Of a DNA stretch of 64,000 bases, positions 1 through 12,536 are shown one piece after another. This DNA is from Paratrimastix pyriformis (Eukaryota; Preaxostyla; Paratrimastigidae), in NCBI GenBank assembly GCA_027972325.1, contig JAPMOS010000008.1:884504-948503 (forward strand), read 5' to 3'. Made by a program: the position numbers and the translations under genes. Below the pieces are notes generated by a model. That model saw only the letters and a list, made by a program, of their open reading frames with translations. It was not told where the DNA came from and did not search any database. Position 1 is the stretch's first letter. Every line of letters starts with the position of its first letter.

Positions 1-2940
1 GGCTGCGGGGCTGGTTGGCCTCGGGGGCCGCCCCGGCCGCGGCCACCCGGCATGGCGGGCAGGCGTACTCGAGGTGGTCGGGGTTGAGGTCGTCGTACAG
101 GTCGATGTCGTGGATGCCGTCGCACTTGCTGTGCACCCACCTGCGCCCCCCCAGGGCCGCCCCAGCAGCCCGCCAGATCAGCACCAACCCAACGGGAGGG
201 AGGAAGGAGGGGGGGGGGCGTGGGTGGGATGGGGGCCGAGGCCGAGGCGGACCGCTCGCAGCGCTCGCACTGGATCCAGGGGTTGTCCTCGTCCAGGGCG
301 GGCTCGTTCTGGCGGTAGGGCTTGTTGCAGATGGGGCAGCAGTTGGCCCGCAGGGGCTGCACCCCGCAGGCCGAGCAGAAGAGCCCGTCCTGCAGTGGCC
401 CCAAGACGGCATGGCCCCCACGGCAGGGTGAGGGAGCTGGATGGCTGGGCGGAGGGCTGGAGGGGCCATGCGTATGCGGGGCGTGGGGCATATGCGGGGC
501 GGGGCGGGGCGGGGCGGGGCGGGGCGGGGCGGGGCGGGGCGGGGCGGGGCGGGGCGGGGCGGGGCGGGGCGGGGCGGGGCGGGGCGGGCGGGGCGGGGCG
601 GGGCGGGGCGGGGCGGGGCGGGGCGGGGCGGGGCGGGGCGGGGCATGGCAGGGACCTCGCGCCACTGGGCTGAGGAGCGGCTGCAGGAGGCGCACTGGCC
701 GCTGGGCAGGGGCAGCATGGCCGTGGGCGGGCCGGGGCGGTTGCGGGACCGGGCCGAGCCGCTGGCCTGGGCGCGCGCTCGGGCGGGGGTCCGGGCTGTG
801 GGGAGTGGAGGAATGGGAGAAAGGAGGTCAGCGGGGCAGTGGGGGGGGGGGGGGGGGGTGTGTGAGTGGCGACCTTTCTTGGCGGTGGGGCCGCCCGTGT
901 GCCAGCATGTGCCCCCCGAGGTCTCCTCGTCCTCGTCGGAGAGCTCCGAGAAGGCCCCTCCGGGCCGGGCCGCAGGGATGGGCGGGGCGGGGCCGGGGGC
1001 GGTCGGCGGGCGCAGGATGTACCGCTGGGGGTCGGCGGGGTCCTTCTGGAAGCGGTTGGTGGTGCTGATGGTCATCCGCACCCCGTGCTGCAGGCTCTCC
1101 TGGGTGTAGGGCGTCCCGTCCGACCGGAACCGGCGGCCCCAGTTCTGTGGGCGGGCGGTGGGGTGGTGGGTGCCATGAGTGATTCGGTGGGCGGGGCGGC
1201 CAAGGGGCGGCCAAGGGGCGGCCAAGGGGCGGGGCTGGGGGACCTTGGTGACGTAGTCCATGATCGAGTTGAAGGTGGCCGAGCCGCCCCCCTCGGCGAT
1301 GGCCTCCGCGATGACGTCTGCGCGCCACGGGCATGTCGGGCGGTGAGCAGGCGGGAGGGGCGGGGGGAGGGGGCGACCTTCCTGCTTCTTGAATGAGCGC
1401 TGGGGGGCGCGGAAGCGCAGGTTGCGCGTGTTCTCGGGGGCGCTCGGGGCCCCGTCCGCCGAGGGAGGGCGCAGGAGGGGCGGCACCGAGGGCACGGCGG
1501 GGGCCGGGGGCGGGGCCGGGCCGGGGACGGGCTCGGCCCAGGCCTCCTCCTCGTCGGCGATGTCGCTGTCGGAAGTGGTCGCCGCGATGCGGGGCGTGGT
1601 CGGGGCCCGGATGGGTGCAAGCGGCACGTCGCCCATGGGCACCTCAGGCACGGTGCTGAGAGCAGGAAGGAAGGAAGGAAGGAAGGAAGGGGTACGGATG
1701 AAGTGGGTCAGGGGTCAGGGCGGGGGGCCAAGGAGCCGAGGGGTCAGGGCGGGCGCCGCTGGGGCGGGCGGACCGGGCCATGTGGCGGTAGACCTCGGCC
1801 AGCTCGCCGTCCAGGGTCCAGTTCCCCTGGGTGACCCGATCTTTCTGCGGGGATGGGCGATGGGGATGGGCGACGGAGGGGAGGGCGAGAGAGACAGACC
1901 ACAAAGAGAGAATTGCCGTAGTGGGAATTGCGGAGAGAGGCCTGCAGTGCCCGCCGACAGTCGAAGTTGGCGCACGGCTTGCCGTCTTTCCGCCGCATGC
2001 TCGTCCAGCGCTGCCCCCGCCCCCCGGGATGGACCGACCAACGACCGACAGGAAAGGTGAGGACGGGCAACCCAAACAGACAAAAGAGAACGCCTCGAAA
2101 TGGTCTGGGAGCCATTACAAGAGGTTTGGAAACGGACCGCGTTGACATGGCCAAACAGCGTCTCGAATGATACTGTCCCACCATTGTGTTCAATGCAGTC
2201 GAAAATAGCCTCTGAATGCCGAGGATGGAAAGATGGTGAGAAATGGGTAAAGAATCGAAAAATAGCTGACGTTGCATCTCGCTGAGAGGAGAGAATTGCG
2301 TGGCATCAGATTTCCGCCTAGCATCCAGAGTGGTATGATGCAGAGAACCCAACAGTCGGAAAATGTAGTTGCATAAAAGGCCATGACAAGAAAGAAGCCG
2401 ATTAGCTCACCAGAAGCCTGGACTCAGATAGTCAGACCTCGATGTGGACGTGGTCTGATCCGGACGAGTGGAAGCATCGCCTTTCGAGAGGGAGGTCTGT
2501 GGCTCGCCACTGGTCGCGGAAATGCTTTCAGAGGCCGCCGCCGCTGAGCCGGAACAAAGGCCGCTCTTACAAGTGGTGGGCTGGGCCGAGGCCTAAGGGA
2601 AGGCAGGGGCGGGATCATGGGGACGGCCCGGGTTTGCACAACGAACCTTAGAGTGCTGGTAGCGTTCACGCAACTCCTTCATCCGGCGAAGGATCTCATC
2701 CGCCGATAGCGACTCAGAGGCGGGGCGGGCCTGTGGATGAGGGCTAGGCTGTGCGGTTGCTGGGGTACCATGTACAGGTGGCGGGGAGGGCTGAGAGGAC
2801 ATGCAATCTCGAGGTGCGCCTCGCCCTGGTGCAGCAAGGGCACAAAAAACCAATGGTGTTGAGGTAGCCGGGGTGAGCCTAACTAGCTCGGCTCGTTTTT
2901 TATTTCGAAGTTTTTGGATTCGTTTCAACCGACCCGTCAT
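1..2940 (-). CDS. PHD-finger protein, 3' part beyond the left edge
   Basis: The multi-exon gene starts at the ATG at 2940 (MTGRLKRIQKLRNKKRAEL) and runs off position 1. After an S/P-rich N-terminal exon come: an exon near 1925-2010 (RKDGKPCANFDC); one near 1750-1830 (RVTQGNWTLDGELAEVYRHM), which fits a helical segment; a long acidic, proline-rich exon (about 1395-1655); and two exons (about 1030-1325) reading DVIAEAIAEGGSATFNSIMDYV and RFRSDGTPYTQESL, which look like a small winged-helix-type fold. The C-terminal part is a cysteine-rich extended PHD finger: CSACG, CCPICNKPYR and CERCER (about 250-400), joined to WVHSKCDGI and YACPPC (1-140). The W-H-S-K-C arrangement resembles MLL/trithorax PHD fingers. 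PHD fingers usually read histone H3 tails, so a chromatin role is likely. No SET domain is visible, but the end of the gene is missing. Confidence 0.7.
495..644. repeat. (GGGGC)n pentanucleotide array
   Basis: About 30 near-perfect GGGGC units, with one interruption near 588, lie in an intron of the PHD-finger gene. The transcript of that gene carries the C-rich complement. The G-rich strand should form G-quadruplexes. Confidence 0.95.
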
Positions 2941-2964
2941 CGTCTCGGCTGAAACAGAAGACCT
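2941..2964. promoter_or_regulatory. 24-bp spacer between two divergent start codons
   Basis: Only 24 bp separate the ATG of the PHD-finger gene (2940, minus) from the ATG of the HEAT-repeat gene (2965, plus). If both starts are right, the two transcripts have almost no 5' leader or overlap at their 5' ends, and promoter elements must lie inside the first exons. The surrounding DNA (about 2850-3110) is clearly AT-richer than both gene bodies. Confidence 0.5.
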
Positions 2965-3791
2965 ATGAACGAAGATCCTTTTTCTTTAGATGAATTTGAA
3001 AGCGGTATTAGCCGCTTCCAACCCTTTCTCGATAGCCCCGACAAGGTCTGGATAGATACTGCGGCCCTCCTCGATCTTCTGCACTTTTATCTTCGGGCGC
3101 AGGGCCGTTTTGACCCTTCCAAACGCAGCACCGCGACGGAGTGGGGGACCGACGACCTGGCCCAGCAGGCCGTGGCGTCGCACTTCCCCACGCTGCACTC
3201 GCGCTTCTTTCCGGACCCGCACGACCCGGCCAACCACGAGTCGAGTGTCTTTGTGAGCTCGCTGCACCACAACTCGCGGGTCGAGGAGGAGGAGCAGCAG
3301 CAGGCCCACGAGGGACCCTCCGCCCAGACCGCCCTGCCCGCAGAGGGTCCGCCCGACCCCGCCCTGCCCGGCCCGCTCACTCCGCCTTCCCCTCGCCCGG
3401 CCCTTGCAGACTCGTTTCCCCTCGTGGTCGCTGCCCAGCCGAGCGTGGCCCCACCCCCTCTGGTCACGCATGGCACTCCGCCGCTCCCCACCCGCCCCTC
3501 GCCCCTCGGGGCGCCCGCGGGTGTCCCCGTCCCCGGCTTCTCCGCCGCCACGCCGGGGGGCTCTCTGCAGGGCACCCGCATCGCAGCCGGGACGCCCCCG
3601 TCCCAGGGGCAGCCCCCCGTCCAGCAGCCGGCGTCCCCAGCGGGCACGCCCTCGGGCCCCCTGCCGGCGGGGAAGGAGGGGCTCATGGGCCCCCCCAGGC
3701 GCGGCAGCCGCACCCCCGGCCAGCCGAGCGGCATGGCCTCCCCCTTGGGCCCCGTGGCCGAGCCACTGCCGCTGCCGCTGCTCACCAGGGA

Positions 3792-3822
<31 letters not shown>

Positions 3823-3846
3823 CAACAACAACAGCAGCAGCAGCAG

Positions 3847-3920
<74 letters not shown>

Positions 3921-6900
3921 GCCGCATTCCCCGGGGCGCAGACTGAGCCCCGAGCGTCTCTCGCCTCCGCTCATGCGCACATCCCCCATCGATCCCCGCC
4001 CCGGTCCGCACCGCCCCCACACAACCAAACCCAAACCCAAACCCAAACCCAAACCCAAACCCAAACCCAAACCCAAACCCAAACCCAAACCCAACCCAAA
4101 AGCGACGCCCACGCGGAATGGAGCAGAGGAACGGAGCCAAAAGGGCCCGTCCCTGCCGATCGTGCTTCCCCCTTCTCATTGATCGTGTTTCCCCCTTCTC
4201 ATGATCGTGTTTCCCCCTTCTCATGATCGTGCTTCCCCCTTCTCATTCCACCCGCCCGCCCGCCCCACTGCCCATCGCCCGCCCCCCATCGGGACTCTCT
4301 GCCCTGCCCCTCGGCTGGCTGGCTGGCTGGCTGGCCCCCCGCGCCTGTGGCTGTGGCTGTGTGCGATCTGGCGGGGGCCGCAGGGCTGTCGGAGTGCTCG
4401 TCGAGCATCCTGCGGCTGGTCCTCCAGCAGACGGGCCACCTGAACGCATCCCCGCCCCGCCCCCGTCCGTGCCCGCCCCCCCGCCAGGCGCCACCCACTC
4501 CACGCCCACTCCCTGGCCATGTCCACGCCCACGCCCATGCCACTCCCTCCGGTGCCCACGTGACCCCGCCTGACCCGCCCGCAGCAGCCCCGGCCGGGCC
4601 GAGCGGCTTCATGTCGCCCGAGCGGCTGGCCCCGCCCACCCCGCCGGCCCCGGTGCTGCACTCGCCCCAGAACGCCTCGATGGACGTGCGGGCCCAGTAC
4701 TACCTGGACTACCTCGCCCACAGGCGCCACGACGTCCGCTACGGGGCCCTGCAGGCCCTCTACAAGCTGGCCCTGCGGGTCGTCGACACGGTGCCCGCCC
4801 TGGTGCCCGCCCTGGTGGGCTGCCTCGAGACCTACGAGGACCAGGAGGGTCCGCCCCCATCCCGCCACCCCTGGCCCCGCCCGTCATGCCCGCCCCCATC
4901 CCGCCATCCCTGGCCCCGCCCGCCCCCATCACGCCCGCCCCCTCGCCCCTGTCACGCCTCCCTGGCTGCCTCCCATGTGCTTCCACACCGGGGCGGGGAC
5001 GGTGGCGGCCGGGGGCAGTCCGCTTCACGGCCCTCGCGCTGCAGCTGGGCATCAGCCTCTGCTCGCACGCCCTGCCGGCCCTGGGGGTGGCGGCCCGCAT
5101 CCTGCACGACCCCAACGCGGCCCAGTTCAGGCCGCTCTGCTGCAGGTTCATGGTCGCCACGGGGCCCTCGGTCCGCCTGCCCCCCCCCCCCCCCCCCCAC
5201 TCTCCCAGCATCGGGCAGGGAGCGACCCCCATTTCGGCAGCGCATGCTCGCGCGCCCAGCTCATGGCCAAGCATGGGCCCTGCCGCGCGGTGGGCACCGG
5301 GGGGGTGGGCGCGCTGGCGGGCAGGGGTGGAGGTCCTCCTGCGGGCCGCCACGGAGGGGGCCGACCCGCGGCTGGAGAGCGCCGTGCTGACCTTCCTGGG
5401 CAACGAGCCCCTCGTCCAGCGGGCCGTCCTGGTGCCGCTCCTCCTCCGCGAGCTCCGCGCAGCCGACCCGCCACGCCGCGCGGCCGCCGTCGAGGCCGTC
5501 GCCACCATGGGCCCCGTCGCCCAGGACACCGTCCGCCCCCGCCCCCGCCCCCGCCCCCGCCCCCAGGCACCCCGCCCCAGGCTGGAGAAGTGTCTCCGCC
5601 CCGCCCCCCGCCTCCGCCAGGCCTCTCTGACAGCCGCCCCTGTTGTGCGGGCTGGTGAGGCAGCTGCCGCTTCTGGCGGACCTGCTGACGACCGGGACCG
5701 CCGACCGGGCCCTGGTGGCCCACGCCATGCGGTGTCTGGGGCCCTGCGGGGAGGAGGCCCTGCTGCAGCTGCTGGCGACCGACATGAGCCCCCGCGTCCG
5801 CGCATACGCCGCCTACGCCCTCGGGGTGCTGCCCCCAGCCACCCCCGCCCCCACGGGGCCGGCCGACGAGGCTCCGCGTTCCACCATCCAGGCCCGGCTC
5901 CCCTTCCCTCGCCTTGCGCCCCCTCGCCTCGCCTCGTCGCCTCGGGGCTGACACCCGTGTGGGCTGGGGCTGGGCGATTGCAGGTGCGGGTGGACTCGGA
6001 GATGCTGGCCCAGTACAGCGACGCCCCCCGGCTGCGCCTCCTCCACGGTCCGTCCCCGCCCCGCCCGCCCTGCCTGCGCCCGGAGCCATCGCCACCCGTC
6101 ACACGTTTGGCTGGGCTGGGCTGGGCTGGGCTGGGCTTGCAGAGGAGACGGGGGACTGTCTGCTGCTGGACCCGCGTGAGTTGGCCTCCCTGGTGCAGTT
6201 GGCCCTGCAGGAGGGCATCTTCGACCCCGTCCGTCTCCCTCCCTCCCCCCTCCCTCCCTCCCTCCCTCCCACCCCATCGGCGACTGGCTCGCATTGCCCC
6301 AGCCCGCCCGCCCTCAGCAACCACTCCACGCCCGCCCGCCCGCCCCGACCGAGCAGCACCCGCTGCCGCCCGAGGGGGCCGCCGAGAGCAGCCCCGCCAC
6401 GCCACCGGTCTTCCGAGGGGCTGCCGGGTCGCCCTCGGGCCCCGCCCCGGCCCCGGGGACTCCCAGCGGGCCCGGCCCGGCCAACCCGCTGGCCACCCCC
6501 GACCACGGGCGCCCCTCGGCCGGCCACCCGGGCACGGGCACGCCCCACTTCGAGGGCACGCCCCACTTCGAGGGCACGCCCGTGTCGGGGCCCGCCGACT
6601 CGCCCGAGCTGATGGTCACCCCGCGCCAGCCCCGCCCCCGTCAGGCCCAGCCCCACGTTACACCGAGGAGGTCCGCCCCCCGCTCCTCCGCACCCATCCG
6701 CACCCATCCGCGCCCATCCGCCTCTCATCCGCCTCTCATCCGCCTCTCATCCGCCTCTCATCCGCCTCTCATCCGCCTCTCATCCGCCTCTCATCCGCCT
6801 CTCATCCGCCTCTCATCCGCCTCTCATCCGCCTCTCATCCGCGCCCATCCGCCTCTCATCCGCCTCTCATCCGCCTCTCATCCGCCTCTCATCCGCCTCT

Positions 6901-9681
6901 CATCCGCCTCTCATCCGCCTCTCATCCGCGCCCATCCGCCTCTCATCTCGCCCCGACCCGCGCCCCCGGCAGGTCGTCCGGGGCTTGGGAGTCGCCTTGG
7001 CCAACGCACGCGATGCCGTCGTCCGCGTAGCCGCCGTCGACGCACTTGGCAGTCCGTCCCGCGCCTGGCCTCCCCCCTCCCCTTCCCCCTCCCCCACCCC
7101 CCGCCCCATGCCAGTCCCCGCCCCGTGCCAGACCACCCCCCCTCGTGTCAGGCCCTTGCCCCACCCCACACCAGACCTGCCGTCATCCGAGCGCCGCTTC
7201 TTCTCGTCTTTTTCGTCGTCTTCTTCGTCGTCGTCTTCTTCTTCGGTGGGGCAGACATCGGCGCCCCCGCCGGCCAGGCGGCCTTCCCGATGCTGCTGCG
7301 GACCCTGCGCGACCCCGACGCCAAGGTCCCACCCAGGCCCACCCGCGCCACCCCGCGCCACCGGCAGCCCTCTGCTTGGGTCCTCCATCCGGGCCGGGGC
7401 CTCACCGCCTGTCGTTGCTACTCCTGGTTGGCTCCGGGGGGCACAGGTTCGCGAGCACGCCGCCCGGGCTGTGGGGCGGTTCCCCTGCGAGGCCGCCATG
7501 AACGGGCTCCTCCCGCTGCTCAAGGTGCGCCCTTGCCGCCCTGCCGCCCTGCCTCCTGGGGTCGCCCTGGGGTCGCCCTGGGGTCGCCCTGGGGTCGCCC
7601 TGGGGTCGCCCAATCGCCCCCCGGCCGGGCATGCGCCCCGCCAGCACGAGCCTTCTGGGTGCTCCTGTCTGGCCCTGTCTGACCCTGGATGCTGCTGTCT
7701 GCTGCCGGATGTCCGGCATGGCGTGTGGGCGGCGCCCCCAGGACGGCTTCTGGAAGGTGCGCTACTGCGCCGTCATGTCGCTCGGCCAGCTCGGGCCCGC
7801 CGCTGCGGCCTGCATCCCGCACCTGGTCAAGGTCCGCCGCCCAGCCCCCCCCTCCTCGGCCCCCCATCCTCACGCCCCGCTCGGTCCTGGGTGGGCGGTT
7901 GGGCACGTCGTGGGCAGACGCTGCGTGACGGGACGGTCAGCCGGCTTGACGTGGCGACCTGCCTGGCCCGGCTGGGCTACGAGGGGGCCCGGGCCCTCAT
8001 CGAGCAGCTGCAGGCCCCCACCCGGGCCCCGTCCCAGGTGCGCACGGCGGCCGTGGCGGGCCTCAGCGCCATCCGGTGCCCCTCGCCCTACGCCGACCAG
8101 GTGGTGGAGGCCCTGCTGCTCGGCTCCCACGACAGGCCCGCCGCAGCCCCGCAGCCCCGCAGCCCCACACAGCCCGCCACAGCCCGCCACAGCCACGACG
8201 CTCGGGGGGAAGAGGAGAGCGGTTGGGCCCGCACCGGCGCCTGATGGTCGCTGGGCTGGGGCTGCGGCGCAGCGTGCCCCTGGTGCGGCGGGCGGTCCTG
8301 CAGGGGCTGGGGGCCATGGCCCGGCAGGCGCGCGAGGAGGTGACCTACCTGCGGGCCCGGAACTTCCTGCCCTTCGTGTACCCTTTCCTCAAGGACAAGG
8401 ACCGGGCCGTCCGCGAGATGGCCGCCGAGGTGCTCGGTCCGCCTGCCGCCCCAGCCCCCCGGCTGGGCGAGGAGCCAAGAGCCGAGATGGCGGATGCCCA
8501 TGGCCCTTCACCGCATTCCCATCCTCTTGGGGGTTGGCCGCCGGCAGGGACGGCCGGGCCCCAGGGCGAGCTGCTGCTGATCGAGGGCCTGCTGAAGGAC
8601 TCGTCCCCCGCCATCCGCGCCGCCGCCGCGTCCGCTTGCCGCCCCCTCGCCTTGCCCCCGCCCCCTTGCCCCCGCCCCCTTGCCCCCGCCCCCTTGCCCC
8701 CGCCCCCTTGCACCTGGACCTGGTCGGGCCGCCTCCGGTTGGCCGCCTCCGGTTGGCCGCCTCCGGTCGGGCCTCATGGCCTCATGACGGGGGTCTGCGT
8801 GGGGCTGCGGTTGGTGGTGGGCGCCGCCAGGCACGGGCTGACGGCCGTGGGGCCGCGGGCCATCCGGACGCTGCTGCTGGCGCTGCACGACAAGGACCCG
8901 GCCGTCAAGGCGGCCGTCACGCAGACCATCCGCGCCATCGGCGCCCCCGCCATTGCAAGGTCGCTCCCCCGGCCCCCCGGCCTTCCCGCGGTGCCGCATG
9001 CCATCGTCCCCTCCTCCTCCTCGTCGGCGCAGTGAGCTGGTGGGGCGGCCGGTTGCCCAGCGGAACGTTGTGCTGGTGGGGGCGCGCGAGATCGCCGAGA
9101 GCAGCTTCCCCTACGGGGCGCCCCTGGTGGAGCTGCTGCAGGCCGTCATCGAGCGGGTCGAGGGCGCCCCCGCTTCGCCCCCCGGGCCCTCCACGGCGGC
9201 CATGCCCCCGCCGTCCCCATCGGCAGCAGCTGCTGCAGTCGCCAGCCCGGCGGCCACGAGGAGCAGCCTCTTCGGGGAGGCCAGCCCCATGGGGCTGGGG
9301 CTGGGCGCGGGCCTGGCCATGGGCAGCCGGGGCGCGGCCACGGGGGGAGCCAGCGGGGGGCCAGCCTCGGCGGACAGGGTCCTCTCCCGGCGGGCCGGGC
9401 TGGGCCCCGGCACCCACGCTGCCTCCACCCCGCCCCCGCCCCCATCGGTGGCGGCCGCCATCATGTTGCAGGTCGGCAGCCGCCCCCTGCCCGCCCCCTG
9501 CCCGCCCCCTGCCCGCCCCCTGCCCGCCCCTGCCCGCCCCTGCCTCGAACTCCATCTGTCCCAACCTGCCTCGATCCTCGACTGGCACGTCTGTTGGCGG
9601 GGGGGACAGACGTCCTTCCCACGGCTGGGCGCCGAGCCCGAGGGGGCGGAGGGGCCCCGTCCCCGAACGACCAGCGGATGA
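2965..9681 (+). CDS. HEAT/PBS-lyase-repeat protein with long polyglutamine tract
   Basis: The first exon opens MNEDPFSLDEFESGISRFQP in AT-rich DNA and becomes GC-rich. It encodes a proline-rich linker, 43 consecutive glutamines (3793-3921, mixed CAG and CAA codons) and a lysine-proline repeat (about 4026-4098). After introns, at least a dozen short exons encode helical HEAT-type units, for example QYYLDYLAHRRHDVRYGALQ (about 4693), AHAMRCLGPCGEEALLQLLA (about 5722), VRYCAVMSLGQLGPAAAACI (about 7758), VRRAVLQGLGAMARQ (about 8284) and KAAVTQTIRAIGAPAI (about 8908). The last exon ends with a stop at 9679-9681. HEAT solenoids are protein-protein scaffolds. I do not recognise the specific family; the spacing recalls scaffold proteins of cilia or RNA-processing complexes, but that is a guess. 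Nearly every intron holds a different tandem repeat. The first exon's 3' boundary is uncertain. Confidence 0.65.
3793..3921 (+). repeat. Polyglutamine-coding CAG/CAA tract
   Basis: It encodes 43 uninterrupted glutamines in the HEAT-repeat protein. CAG and CAA codons come in blocks, which suggests selection on the amino acid and interrupts the pure triplet repeat. Confidence 0.9.
4165..4247. repeat. Tandem repeat, about 23-bp unit, 4 copies
   Basis: Units of TTCCCCCTTCTCATGATCGTG type follow the first long exon of the HEAT-repeat gene, probably in its first intron. Confidence 0.85.
6716..6944. repeat. 11-bp minisatellite, about 20 copies
   Basis: The unit is CCTCTCATCCG, with interspersed GCCCATCCG variants. 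It lies in an intron of the HEAT-repeat gene. 11 is not a multiple of three, and the neighbouring exons carry the HEAT pattern, so the array is intronic. Confidence 0.9.
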
Positions 9682-9915
9682 GCCGAGGCGGTGGGGCGGA
9701 GGGCGGGCTGAGCTCCCGGGCGGCGGCTTGTAATTCGCTGGGCGGGCGGGTGGTGGGGCCGGGCCGGTGGCCGATGCGATCTGTGAATATCTCTCGGCTC
9801 CCAAGAAGGCTCGCCCTCAAACCCTCCGCTCCCCTGAGAGCATCAGACGTGCGATGCGGCGTGTCGATCTCTGATCTCTTGCGCGGCCCTCCGCCCCCGC
9901 CCACCCCCCCTCCCA
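9682..9915. other. Convergent intergenic spacer
   Basis: 234 bp lie between the stop of the HEAT-repeat gene and the stop of the CEBPZ-like gene. Part (9730-9870) is AT-richer. I see no gene in it and no clear polyadenylation signal. Confidence 0.5.
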
Positions 9916-12504
9916 TTAGTCTCTCCTGCGGCCCCGCTTGGTGCCTGCATCCTTGGCGGCCCCTTTGGGGGCTGGGCGGCCGTGCTTTCGGCCCTGGGGC
10001 TGCGGGCGGGCCGGCTGGGCAGACGGGTGGGGGCCCTTGGCCTTGGCCTTGGCTGCGGGGGCTGGGGCAGCGGACTGGGGGCGGATGGCGGCGAGCTTCT
10101 TGTGGTGGCGCTCGAGGATGGCCTCCTCCTCCTCGGCCGCCGCGAAGACGGGCAGGTCGGCCAGCAGGGCCTTCTTCTGGCGCTGCATCTGACGCCGGTC
10201 CCGGTTGGACTGCCGCCCACACCCACACCCACCACCGAACGGTCGGCCCGCCCAGACCCGCAGCCGTGAGGGACGCCGGGGGGAGGGGAGGGACGCCGGG
10301 GGGAGGGGAGGAACGGAGTGGCAGACCAGTGGTTCGCCCTCTTCGTCCTCGGCCTCGGCCTCGGCCTCGTCGCCCTCGGCCTGGCTGGCCTCCTCGGCCT
10401 CCTCGCCCAGCGACTCCCAGTCCTCGGGCGCGCCCTCTGCACGCCGGCCCACGCCCACCGCAATGTCCATGATGATGATGATGCTGCTGATGCTGATGAT
10501 GCTGATGAGGAGGAGGACGATGATGGGCCAGTCGCAGGGGGATCCATCAGGGGTCAGGGGCTGGTGGGCGGACCGTCGACTTCCATCCCGGCCGCCCCGG
10601 CAGCGGGGGTCTCGGCCTCGCTCTCCTGGGCCGGGGCCTCGGCGCCCTCGTCCTCGTCCTCGTCGGGGCCCTGGGCGTCGAGGGCGTCGAGGGCGGCCAG
10701 GTCGTCGAAGGCCTCGTCCCCCTCGGGCTGGGGGGCCGAGCCGCGCATGAGGGCCAGCTTGGCGGGGACGTTCTCGCCCTCCTCGAACTCGTCCTGCAGC
10801 TCGGCGTCGGAGGGCACCTCCTCTCCGTCCGCCTCGTCGGCGTCGCTGTCCTCGGGGCCCATCAGCTCGGCCAGCAGGTCCGGGTCGATGAGCTCCTCGT
10901 CCACGTCGGCCCCCGTCAGCCGGTCGACCACCGTCCGTCCGCCCGTCGAGGCGCGCTCCTCCATGGCGGTCAGGTACCGGTCCAGCTCGTCGTCCCCGAT
11001 GGGCTCCGCCTCGGCCTCGGCCCCGCGGGCCCCCCGGCCGCCCTCGGCCGCGACGGGGTTCTCCTGGAAGAACTTGTAGAAGAAGGCCTCGTGGGCCGGG
11101 ATCCGCTCCCGGGGCAACTCGCGGTACCGGACTGTGTTGACGGCCGGGAGGGCGCCCGGCCGGGGAACGCCCGCCCTGGGGGCCTCGCCCCGCCCGAAGG
11201 CGATGGGCCGGTCGGTGGTCTCCTCCGGGCCGCCCTCCTCGGCCCCGGCGCCCGCCCAGGCCTCCTCGCTACCATCGGCCCCGCCGGGGGCCCGGTGGGC
11301 GGCCCGAGAGAAGGGCGTCTTCATGGGGGCGCCCTTGGCGGCCTCCTTGGGGTTCTTGAACATGAACCGGTCCAGGAAGGCCGCCAGGGTGAAGTCCGCC
11401 AGCGGGTCGCCCGGGTAGCGCACAGGGTTGGTGGCCTTGGGGGCCGTCGGGCCGGCCGTGGGGGCGGCGGGCTGGGGGGCCGCGGTGGCGGTGGCGGCGG
11501 GTTGGCGGGCGATGAGGATGGAGGTGTCCTCGTCCACCTCGCCCAGGGGCCGGTTGGGGGCCTCCTTGGCGGTGGCGGTGGCCGCGGTGGCCGCCGCGGT
11601 GGCCGCCTCGGCGGGCGTGGGCTGCTGCTTGGCGGCTCGGAGCTGCAGGGCGGCCTGCAGCAGGGAAGCGGCCATGTGGCGGACGGAGGGGTGGTAGTGC
11701 TCGGCCAGCGAGCGCTGCGCAGCACGGGTTCGGTTCGAGCAGGCGGGGCGGGTCAGTGGTCGAAGAGGACGGACGGGTGGGGAAAGAGGCGTCAGGGCAT
11801 GGTGCAGGGCATGGCGCAGGGCATGGCGCAGGGCGGGGCGGGGGCCGGACCAGCTCCCAGAGGCACGACCGGTCGGCGTTGGCGAAGGCCGGCTCCCGCT
11901 TGAGCCCGTCGTACCCCGCGAAGGCGCCCTCCTTCGGCTTCTGCTCGCCCTCGCCCGTCGGCCGCGCATCCGGCCGCTTGCCGAGGGGCTTCTTCGGCTC
12001 CGCCTCCTCGTCGTCCTTCTGGTCGTCGTCCTTCTGGTCGTCCTCGTCAGGGTCGGGGGCGTCGACGAAGTGCTCCAGGTCGTCGTCGTCCTCCCCGCCG
12101 AACTTGGCGTCCAGCGCGTCGGCCTTGGGCTTGGCGGCCGACCCGGCGAAGGTGCCCTCGGGGGTGACCAGGTGGGCCAGCAGGGCCCGGTTGGCGACGC
12201 TGACCTCCCCGACCAGCATCAGGGCCGCGCAGAGGAAGGTGGCCCGCTGCTGGAGGGCCACCTGGAGCAGCCGCTTGGCGAAGGCCAGCAGCCGGGCCAG
12301 GCTCGGGTCGGCCCCCATGGCCTTGAAGAGCAGGTTCAGCAGGAACCCGTGCCGGCTGCTCTCGGCCCCCACCTGCGGGCTCAGCAGCACCTCGTACAGG
12401 GCCCGGTAGAACCGGTCCGAGAGGGACTGCAGCCAGCGGGCCGGGCCGGCCGGGGGGCGTGAAAGGAGGGTGCCGGTGAAGCGAAATCGGTGGGGGTCGG
12501 GGAT

Positions 12505-12536
<32 letters not shown>

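Noticed and set aside
4023-4098. Telomere-like CCCAAA array
   Set aside because: It is short and internal, in frame with the preceding exon as a KP repeat, and is not at a sequence end.
2986-4224. Antisense frames with long leucine or cysteine runs
   Set aside because: They are the complement and shifted readings of the CAG/CAA tract. The plus frame gives a coherent start and a glutamine tract.
10465-10545. Separate small gene suggested by GATGAT repeats
   Set aside because: It falls between two CEBPZ exons of the acidic C-terminal part and is best explained as an intron or low-complexity sequence of that gene.
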